Assembly (NCBI GenBank): GCA_963709085.1
Contig: CAVPVB010000007.1
Coordinates: 1,488,001 to 1,552,000 of the forward strand
DNA length: 64,000 nt
From: Rhodovastum sp963709085
Lineage (GTDB): Bacteria; Pseudomonadota; Alphaproteobacteria; Acetobacterales; Acetobacteraceae
Direction: 5' to 3'
Numbering within the stretch: position 1 is the stretch's first letter; every line of letters starts with the position of its first letter. Both the position numbers and the translations under genes were made by a program. Below are positions 54,032 to 63,900 of this stretch, piece after piece. The notes under the pieces were generated by a model. That model ran no database searches, was not told the origin of the DNA, and worked only from the letters and a program-made list of their open reading frames with translations.

Positions 54032-54889
54032 CTACACCCAGAACGCGATGCGGCCGCGCACGCGCGCGAACAGCAGCCAGCTCGTCGCGCACAGCGCGGC
54101 GGAATAGGCCAGCGCCGAGGCCCAGGTCGCCGGGCTGGGCAGCCCGCCCAGCAGCGGCGCGCGGACGATCTCCAGCAGCGTAAAGAACGGGTTGAACGCC
54201 AGCAGCCATTCATGGCGGCCGAGCTGATTGGGCGTCCAGATCACCGCGCTGATGAAGAACGCCATCTGCATGATGCTGCCAACGATCGGCGGGATGTCGC
54301 GGAAGCGGGCGCAGAGCGCGCCGAGCAGGATGCAGACGGCGACGCTGTCCACCAGCCAGAGCGCCACGCCGGGCAGCACCATGAGCGCATCGGCGCCGGG
54401 CCAGGTGTGCAGCAGCGCATAGACACCCACGATCACCACCACGTTATGGGCCAGCACCAGCAGGTTGCGCACCACGATGCGCCCCGCATACAGCGAGTAC
54501 GGCATGCGCACCGAGCGGATCATGCCCTCGGCCGTGGTGAAGGTCATGCACCCTTCGCCCACCAGCGAGCTGAGATACCCCCACAGCACCAGCGAGAGCG
54601 CCAGGAAGGGCAGGTACTCATGCAGGTCCATGCGGAACAGGATGGCGTAGACGACGCCCATCGAGCCCACCATGGCGGCGGTGGACAGGGTCAGCCAGAA
54701 CGGGCCGAGCATGGAGCCGCGATAGCGCAGCCGGATATCCAGCCAGGCGAGCGTCCAGCACAGCCGCCATAGCCGGACCGTCTCCGCCAGGTCGGCCAGA
54801 CCCATGCGCTGGCGCGCGGCGAAGGAGAGGTCCGGCGTAAGGTCCAGGGTGTTGGCCCGGGGCGCGCCGAGAGGAAGGGCAACCATCAT
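54032..54889 (-). CDS. Polysaccharide-type ABC exporter, permease
   Basis: A 285-residue ABC-2 permease (Wzm/KpsM type) with six membrane helices. The cytoplasmic gate motif is LAWLDIRLRYRGSMLGPFWL, followed by MGVVYAILFRMDLHEYLPFL, the AEGMIRSVRMPYSLYAGRIV segment and ISAVIWTPNQLGRHEWLLAF NPFF-type C-terminal region. The ATG pair at 54889/54886 is the likely start; the longer frame adds an Arg-rich stretch. It forms a two-gene operon with the ATPase. The glycan it exports is not encoded in this window. Confidence 0.92.
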   Translation of the reverse strand: MMVALPLGAPRANTLDLTPDLSFAARQRMGLADLAETVRLWRLCWTLAWLDIRLRYRGSMLGPFWLTLSTAAMVGSMGVVYAILFRMDLHEYLPFLALSLVLWGYLSSLVGEGCMTFTTAEGMIRSVRMPYSLYAGRIVVRNLLVLAHNVVVIVGVYALLHTWPGADALMVLPGVALWLVDSVAVCILLGALCARFRDIPPIVGSIMQMAFFISAVIWTPNQLGRHEWLLAFNPFFTLLEIVRAPLLGGLPSPATWASALAYSAALCATSWLLFARVRGRIAFWV

Positions 54890-55440
54890 GCGAGGCGGGG
54901 CGATACCCGATCCGCCTCGCCGCCGCAACCCGCCGGTCCGTGCCCGCGGGTCGTTTGTGAAACGCGGCGGGTCGATGCGCGGCCGGGCAGGGGCACGGGC
55001 CGGTCAGTTGGCCGCGCGGGAAAGGCGGGCGCGATGATGAGGCGCCCCCCGGGCCGCAGCCCGTCCGCGTTGCTCTGCACCACCGAGAGCGGCCAGGAGA
55101 CAATGACGCCATAGCCGGCCGGCTCATTGCGGGCGTCACCGGCGCCGGGCGCGCCGGGGGTGGTCGCGCGCAGCTTTAGCGCTGCAGCCGATGTGTCGGT
55201 GGCGACGCATCATCGCTGCAATCTGAACGGAAAATGTCGGACCGTGCGCGCGACATCTTGCCTTCAACCGCATTTTCGATTAGGGGGTTGTGCCTGATTG
55301 TTGACCCACCCACTGAAGGGGGCGCCCGCTAAGGCGCCCTCAGGCCACCTTTGCCGAGCACCGCAACGCGACGGCCGCCCAGGCGGTCCTGCAAACCGGC
55401 CGGTAATTCCGGTCGCGTCATGACGGAGGCCTGTGACTTC
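54890..55440. other. 551-base region upstream of the exporter and of the lytic transglycosylase gene
   Basis: No complete gene is supported. On the minus strand an open stretch from about 55208 to 54886 includes GYGVIVSWPLSVVQSNADGL and RPGGRLIIAPAF, which look protein-like and may be a gene remnant, but there is no clear start or ribosome binding site. The right part should hold the promoter of the lytic transglycosylase gene; GGAGG lies 11 bases before its ATG. Confidence 0.4.
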
Positions 55441-56604
55441 ATGCCGTCCAGTAACATCCCGATCCCCGGCCTTGTCCTTTTGCGTGCGCCGGTGGTTCGT
55501 TTGCTTGCCTGCGCCTCCACTCTCGCGCTGCTTTCGGCCTGTGCCACCAACACCGGCCCGAACCTGAGCGCGACCCAGGAGGCGGCGCAGTACCAGGCCC
55601 ATGCGAAGCGCAGCTACGTCCCGCCTGGTCCGCCATCCGATCCGTGGGGTCCTTATATCGTCGAGGCATCGGAGCGTTTCGACGTGCCCGAGCGCTGGAT
55701 TCGCGAGGTCATGCGGGTCGAGTCCAGCGGCAAGGTGATGGACACGTCGCAGGCCGGCGCGATGGGGCTGTTGCAGGTGATGCCGATAACCTACGACGAG
55801 TTGCGCACCCGCTATAATCTTGGCGACGACCCGTACGATCCGCATGACAACGTGATGGCCGGCACCGCCTATCTGCGCCAGATGTACGATATTTACGGGT
55901 TTCCCGGATTCCTGGCGGCCTACAATGCCGGTCCGGGCCGGCTCGACGATTATCTCATGCACAACCGTCCGTTGCCGGACGAGACGCGGAACTACGTGCG
56001 CAAGATCGGGCCGTATATCGTCGGCATCGAGCCCAATCACCCCTCCGAGGGGAACGCGGTCGCGCTCAATCAGTTGCCGCTCGATATCCCGGCCGGGCCG
56101 CGCTACCCGCACCATAATCCGGCCCCCGTCGCGCTGGCCGAAAACCGCTCGTCCCGCCCGGGGCAACACCGCACGGGGCAGAATGTTGCCCTGGTCGAGC
56201 CGCCGCGGCCGATCCCGCCACGACCGGCGCCGCCGCCGGCAACCGTGCAACTCGCGTCCGTGCCCGCACCGCATGGCGGCTTCCACCTGATTCCCCCCGC
56301 GATGGCCGACACGCTGCCGGCGCAGCGGGTCACTGCCGGCGCAGCAACCGGCGGCAAATGGGCGATCCAGGTCGGCGCCTACGGCAACGAGAGCCAGGCC
56401 CGCGCGGCGGCCGATACCGCCCGCAGCCAGGCGCACGACCTGCTCGGCCAGGCCCACCCGGCGGTGGGCAAAGTCCGGTCGGCCAACGCCACGCTGTATC
56501 GCGCCCGTGTCACCGGCATCTCGCGCGACGCGGCGGTGCAGGCGTGTGAGAAACTCGGCCATCGCGGCGGCTGCATCGTGCTGTCGCCGGAGTCGCAGGG
56601 GTAG
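55441..56604 (+). CDS. Lipoprotein lytic transglycosylase with SLT and SPOR domains
   Basis: A 387-residue peptidoglycan-cleaving lipoprotein. The N-terminus has a lipobox (STLALLSACATN, acylated Cys near residue 37). The SLT domain follows: RFDVPERWIREVMRVESSGK with the catalytic Glu, SQAGAMGLLQVMPITYDEL, DPYDPHDNVMAGTAYLRQM and FLAAYNAGPGRLDDYL. A Pro-rich linker (PPRPIPPRPAPPPATVQLAS) leads to a C-terminal SPOR domain (KWAIQVGAYGNESQARAAAD to GCIVLSPE), which binds septal denuded glycan. This is an RlpA/MltE-like division-site arrangement. ATG 55441 is chosen over the one at 55420 because GGAGG lies upstream, though the spacing is long. Confidence 0.9.
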   Translation: MPSSNIPIPGLVLLRAPVVRLLACASTLALLSACATNTGPNLSATQEAAQYQAHAKRSYVPPGPPSDPWGPYIVEASERFDVPERWIREVMRVESSGKVMDTSQAGAMGLLQVMPITYDELRTRYNLGDDPYDPHDNVMAGTAYLRQMYDIYGFPGFLAAYNAGPGRLDDYLMHNRPLPDETRNYVRKIGPYIVGIEPNHPSEGNAVALNQLPLDIPAGPRYPHHNPAPVALAENRSSRPGQHRTGQNVALVEPPRPIPPRPAPPPATVQLASVPAPHGGFHLIPPAMADTLPAQRVTAGAATGGKWAIQVGAYGNESQARAAADTARSQAHDLLGQAHPAVGKVRSANATLYRARVTGISRDAAVQACEKLGHRGGCIVLSPESQG

Positions 56605-56644
56605 CAGCCGGCGATTCCGCCCGGGGGTGCTTTGATAGGCGGAA

Positions 56645-56762
56645 AGTAAGGCCAGGGCTCTGCCCTGGACCTGCGCGCAGCGCGCTCCCGCGCGACGGCC
56701 GAGAGGCCCCTGGACCCCATTTCTGAAGAAATACTGGGGTTCCAAGGCCTCCCGGCTTCCCC
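56645..56762. repeat. Interspersed palindromic repeat, copy F (variant)
   Basis: Left unit with CCAGGGCTCTGCCCTGG, but the spacer before GGCCGAGAGGCCCC is replaced by a GC-rich insert (GCGCGCAGCGCGCTCCCGCG). The right half is degenerate: GGGGTTCCAAGGCCTCCCGG. It lies between the transglycosylase stop and the acyl-CoA synthetase start. Confidence 0.82.
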
Positions 56763-56791
56763 TCTATCCGTCCCGCCGCCATGATCGCCGC

Positions 56792-58894
56792 ATGGGGGAT
56801 TCGCGCCGCTTCGCCAGCCTGACCACGCTGTTCGTGCCGCGATCCGTTGCGGTGCTTGGCGCGTCCGGCGATCCCACCCGAATCGGCGGCAGGCCGATCG
56901 CCAGCATGCTCCGCCGGGGTTTTTCCGGACGCATCCTGCCGGTGAACCCGAATCGGGCCGAGATTCAGGGCCTGCCCGCCTACGCAACCCTGGCCGACCT
57001 GCCCGAAATCCCCGACGTCGCCATCGTCGCCGTTGCCGCCGGGCGCGCCGTGCAAGCGGTGCGCGAGCTTGCCGCCGCCGGGGTCAAGGGCGCCATCGTG
57101 CTCACCTCCGGCTTCGCCGAAACCGGCGCGGCCGGTGCCGCGGCGCAGGCGGAGATGCAAGCAGCGGCCGGCAGCATGCGGTTGCTGGGGCCGAACTGTC
57201 TGGGCCTGTTCAATGCCCGCATCGGCTTCTTCCCGATATTTTCCTCCAGTTTCGAAACCGGCTGGCCGCTGCCCGGCCGCATCGGCATCGCCAGCCAGTC
57301 CGGCGCCTATGGCACCCACATCTTCGCGGTCGCCCGCGAGCGCGGCATCGGCACGCCGCTCTGTGTCACCACCGGCAACGAAGCCGATGTTACGGTGGGC
57401 GATGTCATCGGCTGGCTGGCCGAGGACCCCGAGACCGACATCATCGTCGCCTATGTCGAGGGCATCCGCCGCGCCGACAGCTTCCTGGCCGGGCTCGCGG
57501 CGGCACGGGCGGCGCGCAAGCCGGTGGTGATGATGAAGGTCGGCCGCAGCGCGCTCGGCGTTCGCGCGGCGCAATCGCATACCGCCGCGATCGCCGGCGA
57601 CGACGCCATCATCGATTCGGTGCTGGCCGAGTTCGGCGTGGTGCGGGCGCGCACGACCGAGGAATTGATCGACATCGCCCATCTGGCCACGCGGCGCATC
57701 TACCCGGTGCGCAACACGCTTGGCGTGCTGACCATCTCCGGCGGTGCCGGTGTGCTGATCAGCGATGTTGCCGGCTCGCTGGGGGTGGAGATGCCGCCCC
57801 TGCCGGCGGCGGCGCAGGCGGCGCTGCGCGCGCTGCTGCCGTTCGCCTCCCCCGACAACCCGGTGGACTGCACCGGCCAGGTCTTCAACGACATTTCCCT
57901 GGTCGGCCGCTTCGCCGACGTGCTGGCGGATGCCGGCGGCTATGCATCTGTCCTCGCTTTCTTCTCGCAGGTTGGCGGCGCGCCCAGCCTGGCGCCGGGC
58001 TTGCGCGCGCACCTGACGGCGACACGCAGCCGCCATCCCGACCGGCTCTGGGTGCTGTCGGTCCTCGCCGCGCCATCGCTGGTGCGCGACTACGAGGCGG
58101 ACGGGTTCACCGTGTTCGAGGACCCGACCCGGGCGGTGGTGGCGATCGCCGCCATGCACCGTCTTGGCGCGGCATTCGCCGCCGCGCCGCCCGCGCCGCC
58201 GCCCGCCATCCCCGCCATCGCCCTGCCCGAGGCCTCCCCCGACGAGGCGATGGCCAAACGCCTGCTGGAAGCGGCGGGCATCGCCAGCGCGCCCGAACGC
58301 ACCTGCGCCACCGTGGAGGCAGCGGTGGCGGCGGCCGGTGAACTCGGTTTCCCGGTGGTGCTGAAAATCCTGTCGCCCGACATCCTGCACAAGACCGAGA
58401 TCGGGGGGGTGCTGCCGGGGGTGGCCTCCGCTGATGCCGTGCGTGCCGGCTTCGCCACCCTGCTGGCGCGCGCCCGCGCGTCGGCGCCGCGGGCGCGCAT
58501 CACCGGCGTGCTGGTGGCAACACAGGTTTCCGGCGTGGAGTGCCTGATGGGCGTGGTGCGCGACCCGGTGTTCGGCCTGGTCGCCGCCTTCGGCCTTGGC
58601 GGGGTGTTCGTCGAAGTGCTGCGCGACGTGGCGTTCCATCGCTGTCCGTTCGGCGCGGACGTGGCCGAGGCGATGATCCGCTCGCGGCACGGCGCGCCGC
58701 TGCTTCTGGGCACACGCGGAATGCCGGCGGCCGACATCGGCGCCCTCGCGCGCATGCTGGCGCGGCTGTCGGTCTTTGCCCACCAGTCGGGCGACATGCT
58801 GCGCTCGGTTGAACTCAACCCGGTGTTCGCGCGGCCGGACGGCGCTTTCGCCGCCGACGCCGTGCTCGAGATCGGCAGGAACGACGCCGCATGA
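56792..58894 (+). CDS. Acetate-CoA ligase (ADP-forming) family protein
   Basis: A 700-residue protein with the alpha and beta parts of NDP-forming acyl-CoA synthetase in one chain. The CoA-binding Rossmann domain comes first (FVPRSVAVLGASGDPTRIGG, LPVNPNRAEIQGLPAY). Ligase-CoA domains follow (GRIGIASQSGAYGTHIFAVA, VGRSALGVRAAQSHTAAIAG with the phospho-histidine). A C-terminal ATP-grasp domain completes it (VVLKILSPDILHKTEIGGVL, VFGLVAAFGLGGVFVEVLRD). No GNAT domain is attached, so it is not a Pat-type acetyltransferase. It overlaps the enoyl-CoA hydratase gene by ATGA, suggesting activation of an organic acid that is then hydrated. Acyl substrate unknown. Confidence 0.92.
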   Translation: MGDSRRFASLTTLFVPRSVAVLGASGDPTRIGGRPIASMLRRGFSGRILPVNPNRAEIQGLPAYATLADLPEIPDVAIVAVAAGRAVQAVRELAAAGVKGAIVLTSGFAETGAAGAAAQAEMQAAAGSMRLLGPNCLGLFNARIGFFPIFSSSFETGWPLPGRIGIASQSGAYGTHIFAVARERGIGTPLCVTTGNEADVTVGDVIGWLAEDPETDIIVAYVEGIRRADSFLAGLAAARAARKPVVMMKVGRSALGVRAAQSHTAAIAGDDAIIDSVLAEFGVVRARTTEELIDIAHLATRRIYPVRNTLGVLTISGGAGVLISDVAGSLGVEMPPLPAAAQAALRALLPFASPDNPVDCTGQVFNDISLVGRFADVLADAGGYASVLAFFSQVGGAPSLAPGLRAHLTATRSRHPDRLWVLSVLAAPSLVRDYEADGFTVFEDPTRAVVAIAAMHRLGAAFAAAPPAPPPAIPAIALPEASPDEAMAKRLLEAAGIASAPERTCATVEAAVAAAGELGFPVVLKILSPDILHKTEIGGVLPGVASADAVRAGFATLLARARASAPRARITGVLVATQVSGVECLMGVVRDPVFGLVAAFGLGGVFVEVLRDVAFHRCPFGADVAEAMIRSRHGAPLLLGTRGMPAADIGALARMLARLSVFAHQSGDMLRSVELNPVFARPDGAFAADAVLEIGRNDAA

Positions 58895-59664
58895 CCGAAT
58901 CCGCCGCCCTGCTACGCGAAGACCGTCACGATGCCACGGTCGTGCTGACGATGGATTACCCGGCCCGGCGCAACGCCCTGGCGATGCCGATGCGCGAGAA
59001 GCTCATCGCCGCCATGGAACGGATCGAAGCCGACCGGGACATCCGCGCCGTGGTGCTGACCGGCGCCGGTGGCACGTTCAGTGCCGGCGGTGACATCACC
59101 GACATGGACGTGGCCGATCTCGCCGCCGGGCGCGAGCGGTTTCGGGTGACGCACCGGCTGGTCCGTCTGCTGATCGAGGGCAGCAAGCCGGTGATCGCGG
59201 CGGTCGAGGGCTGGGCGGTCGGTGCCGGGTTGGGGCTCGCGCTGTGCTGCGATACCATCGTGGCCGGTGCCGATGCGCGCTTCATGGCCGGGTTCGGCCG
59301 CGTCGGGTTGATCGCCGATTTCGCCCTGTTGCACACGCTGCCGCGCCGCATCGGGGAGGGCCGTGCTCGTCAAATACTGTTGTATGCCGAACCAGTCGAG
59401 GCTGAGGCGGCCGAACGCATCGGCCTGATCGACCGCGTGGTGCCCGCCGGCACGGCGCTGGCGGTCGCCCTGCAACGCGCCGCAACTTTTGAACAAGCGG
59501 CGCCACTGCCGGTCGCATTGACAAAATCCTTCCTGGCGCAAGGCCTTGCCGACACTTTGGAATGGGAGCGCAACCTGCAGTCGATGTTGTTTCTGACCCC
59601 CGAGCACGCGCAAGGCAAGGCGGCGTTCCTGCAGAAACGTGCCCCGCGCATCGGGCGGCACTGA
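58891..59664 (+). CDS. Enoyl-CoA hydratase/isomerase family protein
   Basis: A 257-residue crotonase. The oxyanion-hole segments are LTGAGGTFSAGGDITDMDVA (near residue 60) and AAVEGWAVGAGLGLALCCDT (near residue 110), and FMAGFGRVGLIADFALLHTL carries the helix with the second catalytic position. The usual hydratase Glu pair is not both evident, so isomerase or another crotonase reaction is possible. The C-terminal helix (TLEWERNLQSMLFLTPEHAQ, KAAFLQKRAPRIG) is complete. It is translationally coupled to the ADP-forming CoA ligase before it. Confidence 0.92.
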   Translation: MTESAALLREDRHDATVVLTMDYPARRNALAMPMREKLIAAMERIEADRDIRAVVLTGAGGTFSAGGDITDMDVADLAAGRERFRVTHRLVRLLIEGSKPVIAAVEGWAVGAGLGLALCCDTIVAGADARFMAGFGRVGLIADFALLHTLPRRIGEGRARQILLYAEPVEAEAAERIGLIDRVVPAGTALAVALQRAATFEQAAPLPVALTKSFLAQGLADTLEWERNLQSMLFLTPEHAQGKAAFLQKRAPRIGRH

Positions 59665-59845
59665 AACGGTATTCAGCGTATCGTGATCGCCCGCGCCGGG
59701 CCGGAGCGGGCCGGATGGCGGGCCGTGGCCGGCGCCGGGAAGAAAAACCGCGATCGAGGACTTGACGCGAATCGGATTATTTGTCGTGCTTATCTTCCAA
59801 TGGCGGCCGCGATGGGCTGGCTGCCCTCAGTAATGGTTGTATCAA

Positions 59846-60377
59846 ATGTCAGAGCCAGCCGAAGTCGATCGATTCCGCAGGCTGACGGCACAGATCGTGG
59901 TCGCGCATGTGGCCCACAACAAGCTCGACGTGGCCGAAGTGCCATCCCTGATCGAGATCGTGCACAAGACACTGGTCGGGCTTGGCAAGGCACCCGAGGA
60001 ACCGGTGCGGCAGGAACCAGCTGTCCCGATCAGGAAATCTGTATTCCCAGATTACATTGTCTGCCTGGAAGACGGCAAGAAGCTGAAGATGCTGAAGCGC
60101 CATCTGAAGACGGCCTATAATCTGACGCCGGATCAGGACCCGGGAGAAATGGGGATTGAGCCGTGACTACCCTATGGTGGCACCCAATTACGCGGAGCAT
60201 CGTTCGTCCCTCGCCAAGAAGATCGGGCTGGGACGCCGGCCGGAACCGATGAAGCCGGAACCGGTGAAGCTGGCCCCGGCCCCCGTAGCAGTTCCGGCTG
60301 CGGCCCCGCCACCGCCGCCGCCGCCCGCGGCGAAAGCGCCGGCGAAGCGCGGGCGGAAGCCTGCCGCGGCGAAGTAA
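59846..60377 (+). pseudogene. mucR: MucR/Ros family transcriptional regulator, frameshifted
   Basis: MucR is an H-NS-like, zinc-finger-derived regulator of exopolysaccharide, motility and cell-cycle genes in alphaproteobacteria. From ATG 59846 the first frame gives the N-terminal oligomerisation helices (RLTAQIVVAHVAHNKLDVAE, LIEIVHKTLVGLG) and the DNA-binding start (VFPDYIVCLEDGKKLKMLKR HLKTAYNLTPDQ), then leaves the family as DPGEMGIEP. The family continuation REKWGLSRDYPMVAPNYAEH lies in the next frame, ending with an unusual Pro/Ala/Lys tail and an AT-hook-like KRGRKP. Removing one C in GGACCCGGGAG (about 60137-60143) restores it. Such a conserved regulator is unlikely to be lost, so a sequence error is likely. 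Confidence 0.88.
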
Positions 60378-60394
60378 GGCTGTCCGGTCTGGCC

Positions 60395-60430
60395 CCGCAG
60401 GCCGGGCTGGCGGTGTCGCCCGGCCTGCGG
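60395..60430 (+). terminator. Hairpin after mucR
   Basis: CCGCAGGCCGGG (60395-60406) is the exact complement of CCCGGCCTGCGG (60419-60430) with a 12-base loop, 17 bases after the mucR stop. No T-run follows. Confidence 0.6.
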
Positions 60431-60456
60431 CGGCTGAACGGCGGAGGACCCACGGC

Positions 60457-60924
60457 ATGCCGGAGACGATCTCCATCCTCACCCGCCGCCGCATCGAGGC
60501 CGAATTCGCCCGCGTCGTGTACGCGGAAATGCAGGCCACCCTCGGTGCGGAGGCAGCGCAACGAATCCTCGCCGCTTCGGTCATCCGCATGGCCCGCGAG
60601 GGCGCCGCGCGGATGGCCGAGGCGGCGCCGGGCGGCTCGCCCGACCTCGACAGCTTCCGCGCCCTCCTGCATCTGTGGACGGCGGAGGATGCCCTGCGCA
60701 CCGAGGTGCTGGAGTCCACTCCGACGACGTTTCACTTCAACGTTACGCGCTGCCGTTATGCCGAGATGTACCGCGCCGTGGGGCTGGCCGAACTCGGCGC
60801 GCTGCTGTCGTGCAACCGCGACGGCGCGTTCTGCGAGGGCTACGACCCGAAGCTGAAACTCACGCGGACCCGGACGCTGATGGGCGGGGCGACGCATTGC
60901 GACTTCCGCTACACGCGCGTGTAG
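60457..60924 (+). CDS. L-2-amino-thiazoline-4-carboxylic acid hydrolase family protein
   Basis: A 155-residue member of the ATC-hydrolase family, whose characterised relatives open the thiazoline ring in bacterial L-cysteine formation. The conserved half is C-terminal: TTFHFNVTRCRYAEMYRAVG, GLAELGALLSCNRDGAFCEG and KLTRTRTLMGGATHCDFRY, including the conserved Cys residues and the His of the final motif. The N-terminal half is a helical ISILTRRRIEAEFARVVYAE region. Only a minority of family members are proven hydrolases, so the substrate is open. It stands alone after mucR and converges with the histidine kinase. Confidence 0.85.
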   Translation: MPETISILTRRRIEAEFARVVYAEMQATLGAEAAQRILAASVIRMAREGAARMAEAAPGGSPDLDSFRALLHLWTAEDALRTEVLESTPTTFHFNVTRCRYAEMYRAVGLAELGALLSCNRDGAFCEGYDPKLKLTRTRTLMGGATHCDFRYTRV

Positions 60925-60945
60925 GCAAAGCCCGGTGTTTCGCCA

Positions 60946-63900
60946 TCATCCGTCCAGCGCCGCCCGCACCTGCTCGGCCAGGGCCTGGCGGCGGTAGGGC
61001 TTGCGCAGCAGCGGCGAGGGTTCCGGCTCGCTGCCGTCCTCGCCGATGCGGGCGAAGCCGGTGGTGAACAGCACCTTCAGGGACGGCAGCTCCCGCCGCG
61101 CCGCCTGTGCCAGCGCGGCGCCGGTCATACCGCCCGGCATGATGATGTCGGTGAACAGCAGATCCACCCGGGCGCCCGACCGCAGCACGTCCAGCGCCGC
61201 CGGACCGTTTTCCGCCTCGTGCACCGCATAGCCCAGCGCCGCCAGGTGGCGGGCGGCGACGCTGCGGACCGCCTCGTTGTCGTCCACCAGCAGCACCGTC
61301 TCGCATCCGCCCGGCAGATCGGCCCGGCGGTCTTCCGCTGCCGCCGGCATTTTCACGGGCGCCTGCGCCCGCGGCAGCAGCAGGCGGACGGTGGTGCCGG
61401 CGCCCGGCGCGCTGTTCAGCACCAGCGTGCCGCCGGACTGGCGGGCGAAGCCATAGATCATGCTCAGGCCCAGCCCGGTCCCTGCCCCCGGCGGCTTGGT
61501 GGTGAAGAAGGGTTCCATCGCCCGCTCCAGCACCTCCCGCGTCATGCCGGTGCCGGTGTCGGCGACGGTCAGCGCCACGTAGTCGCCCGCCTGCAGGTCC
61601 GGCGTGGCGTCGCCGGGGTTCACCCGGGCGTTGGCGGTGGTGATGGTCAGCGTGCCGCCGCCGGGCATGGCATCGCGCGCATTCAGCGCCAGGTTCAGCA
61701 GCGCGTCGCCGATCTGCGAGGCGTCGGCGCGCAGCGGCCATAAATCGGGCGCCAGGTCCAGCTGCACCTGGAACGCCTCGCCGAGCGTGCGGCGCAGCAG
61801 GGTAGCCGCTCCGGTGATCGTGGCGTTCAGGTCCATGGCCCGCGGCTGCAGGGTCTGGCGGCGGGCGAAGGCGAGCAGCCGCCGCGTGAGTTCGGCGCCG
61901 CTGCCGGCGGTGGCCAGGATCTCGGCCGCGAGGTGGGCGCGCTCCGGGTCGTCCGCCGACGCTTCGGCGATCATCTCGGCATCCAGCATGATGATGCCGA
62001 GCAGGTTGTTGAAGTCGTGCGCGACGCCGCCGGTGAGCTGCCCGACCGCTTCCAGGCGCTGCGCCTCGCGAAAGCGCGCCTCCATTTCGCGCTGCGGGGT
62101 CACGTCCTCGCCGATCGCCAGCCGCAGCGGCGCGCGGCCCGGGGCGGCCGGCAGCAGGCTGCGGGTGAGGCGTATCCACACCGCCTTGCCGGAGCCGGTC
62201 ACCAGCCGGGCTTCAACGGTCACCCGCCCTTGCTCCGGCGTGGGCCGCGCCAGCATCTGCGCGCGGTCGTCCGGGTGGACGAGTTCCTGCCAGGGCTGGC
62301 CCACCAGTTCCTCCGCGCTGTAGCCGACCAGGGCGCAGCAGGCAGGGTTGACCTGCACGAAGCGCTCGTCCTCGGTTGCGATCAAAGCGATCGCCAGCGG
62401 GCTGTCGTTGACGATCTGGCGGAACCGGTCCTCACTCAGCGCACGGGCGGTGGTGTCGGTGTAGGTGCGCACCACGCCACCGCCTTCCAGCGGCACGCTG
62501 CGGACCTCGATCATCTGCCCCTTCGGCCGCCGCCGCTCATAGGTGTGCGGCCGGTCCAGGAAGCCGCCGCGCTGGCGCATCGCCAGCATCGCCCGATCGT
62601 TTTGGTCGAACTCGCCGGACTGCCATTGCCAGTCCAGGATCGATTCGAAGGAGGGGCGCCCTTGCATCAGTTCGGGCGGCAGGCCGAGCAACTCAATCGC
62701 GCGGTCGTTGCAGACTGCCACGCGCTGGTCAGGGGTGACCATGACCAGTCCCTGATCCATGTAGCCGAGCGTCGTTTCCAGCTCGCGCGCCTTGCGTGAC
62801 AGATTTTCGTTCGCGGCTTGCAACGTGGTCTGCGACTGCTCCAGCCGGCGCAACTGCTGCAGCAGGGCGTGCAGCAGCAGCAGGATGCAGATGCAAGCGG
62901 CCAGCGCCCCGACACCGCCGAGGATGGCGTCGCGCTGCCAGCCGGCCAGGGCGGCGGTTTCGTCCACCCCGACCGCCGCGACCAGATCGGTGTCGCGCAA
63001 TGGCCGCGTTGCAATGATGCGCTCGCTGCCGCCGAAGATGGCGGACGAGCGGAAGCTGCCGCCCCCGCGCGCCACCACGTCGTTCCAGGGGCTGTCGGCC
63101 CGCGGCCGGAGGCCGCCCTGATCCAGCGGTGGCCGGAGGCCGCCCTGATCCAGCGGTGGCCGGAGGCCGCCCTGTTCCAGCGGCGGCTGGCGCAGCAGCA
63201 CCGTGCCGTCGCGGTGCAGGAGCGCGACCATCCCGGTGCCGTGCAGGCGTAGCCCGGCGTAGAGCGAGCCGAACGTATCCAGCCGGAGCACCGCGACCAG
63301 AACCCCTGCCGGGGTTCCGTCCGGCAGGGCCAGCACGCGCGCCAAGCATAGCATCCAGGGCTTGCGGCCGGCGATCGGCGCGGGTTCCGGCGCGGGCGCG
63401 CCGATGAACAGAGCGTCGGCCGGGGTGGCGGCAACGGGGGTGGCGGCAACGGGGGTGGCGGCGAAATGGCGGGCTGCCTCGGCGCCCGCTTCGGCTTGCC
63501 GCAGGGCCGGCAGCCGCCCGGCTGCGTTGAGCACGTGGCCCTCGGTATCGGTCACCAGCAACGCCTCGATCTGCGGCAGGTGGACGGCGCTGTCGTGCAG
63601 CCACGACGCAAAGCGCGGGCCTGCCATCATCGTGCGCATCGCGTCAGCCGAGGTGGCGCCGGCCTCGGCGGCACCCTCCTGCAGGTCGAGCAGCACGGCA
63701 TCCCCCGCCTGCACCGAGCGGGCGGTCTGCTCGGCGATTGCCAAAGCGAGGTTCTCGGCGGCGATACGCGCCGTATCCAGCGCCACCTGGCGTTGCCCCA
63801 GCACCAGCCCGCCGCCGCCCAGCAGGGCGAGGGCCACCAGCACCCCGCCGATGGCCACCATGCGGGGACGCAGGGTGACGCCCCTCCGCTCGCCGTCGCC

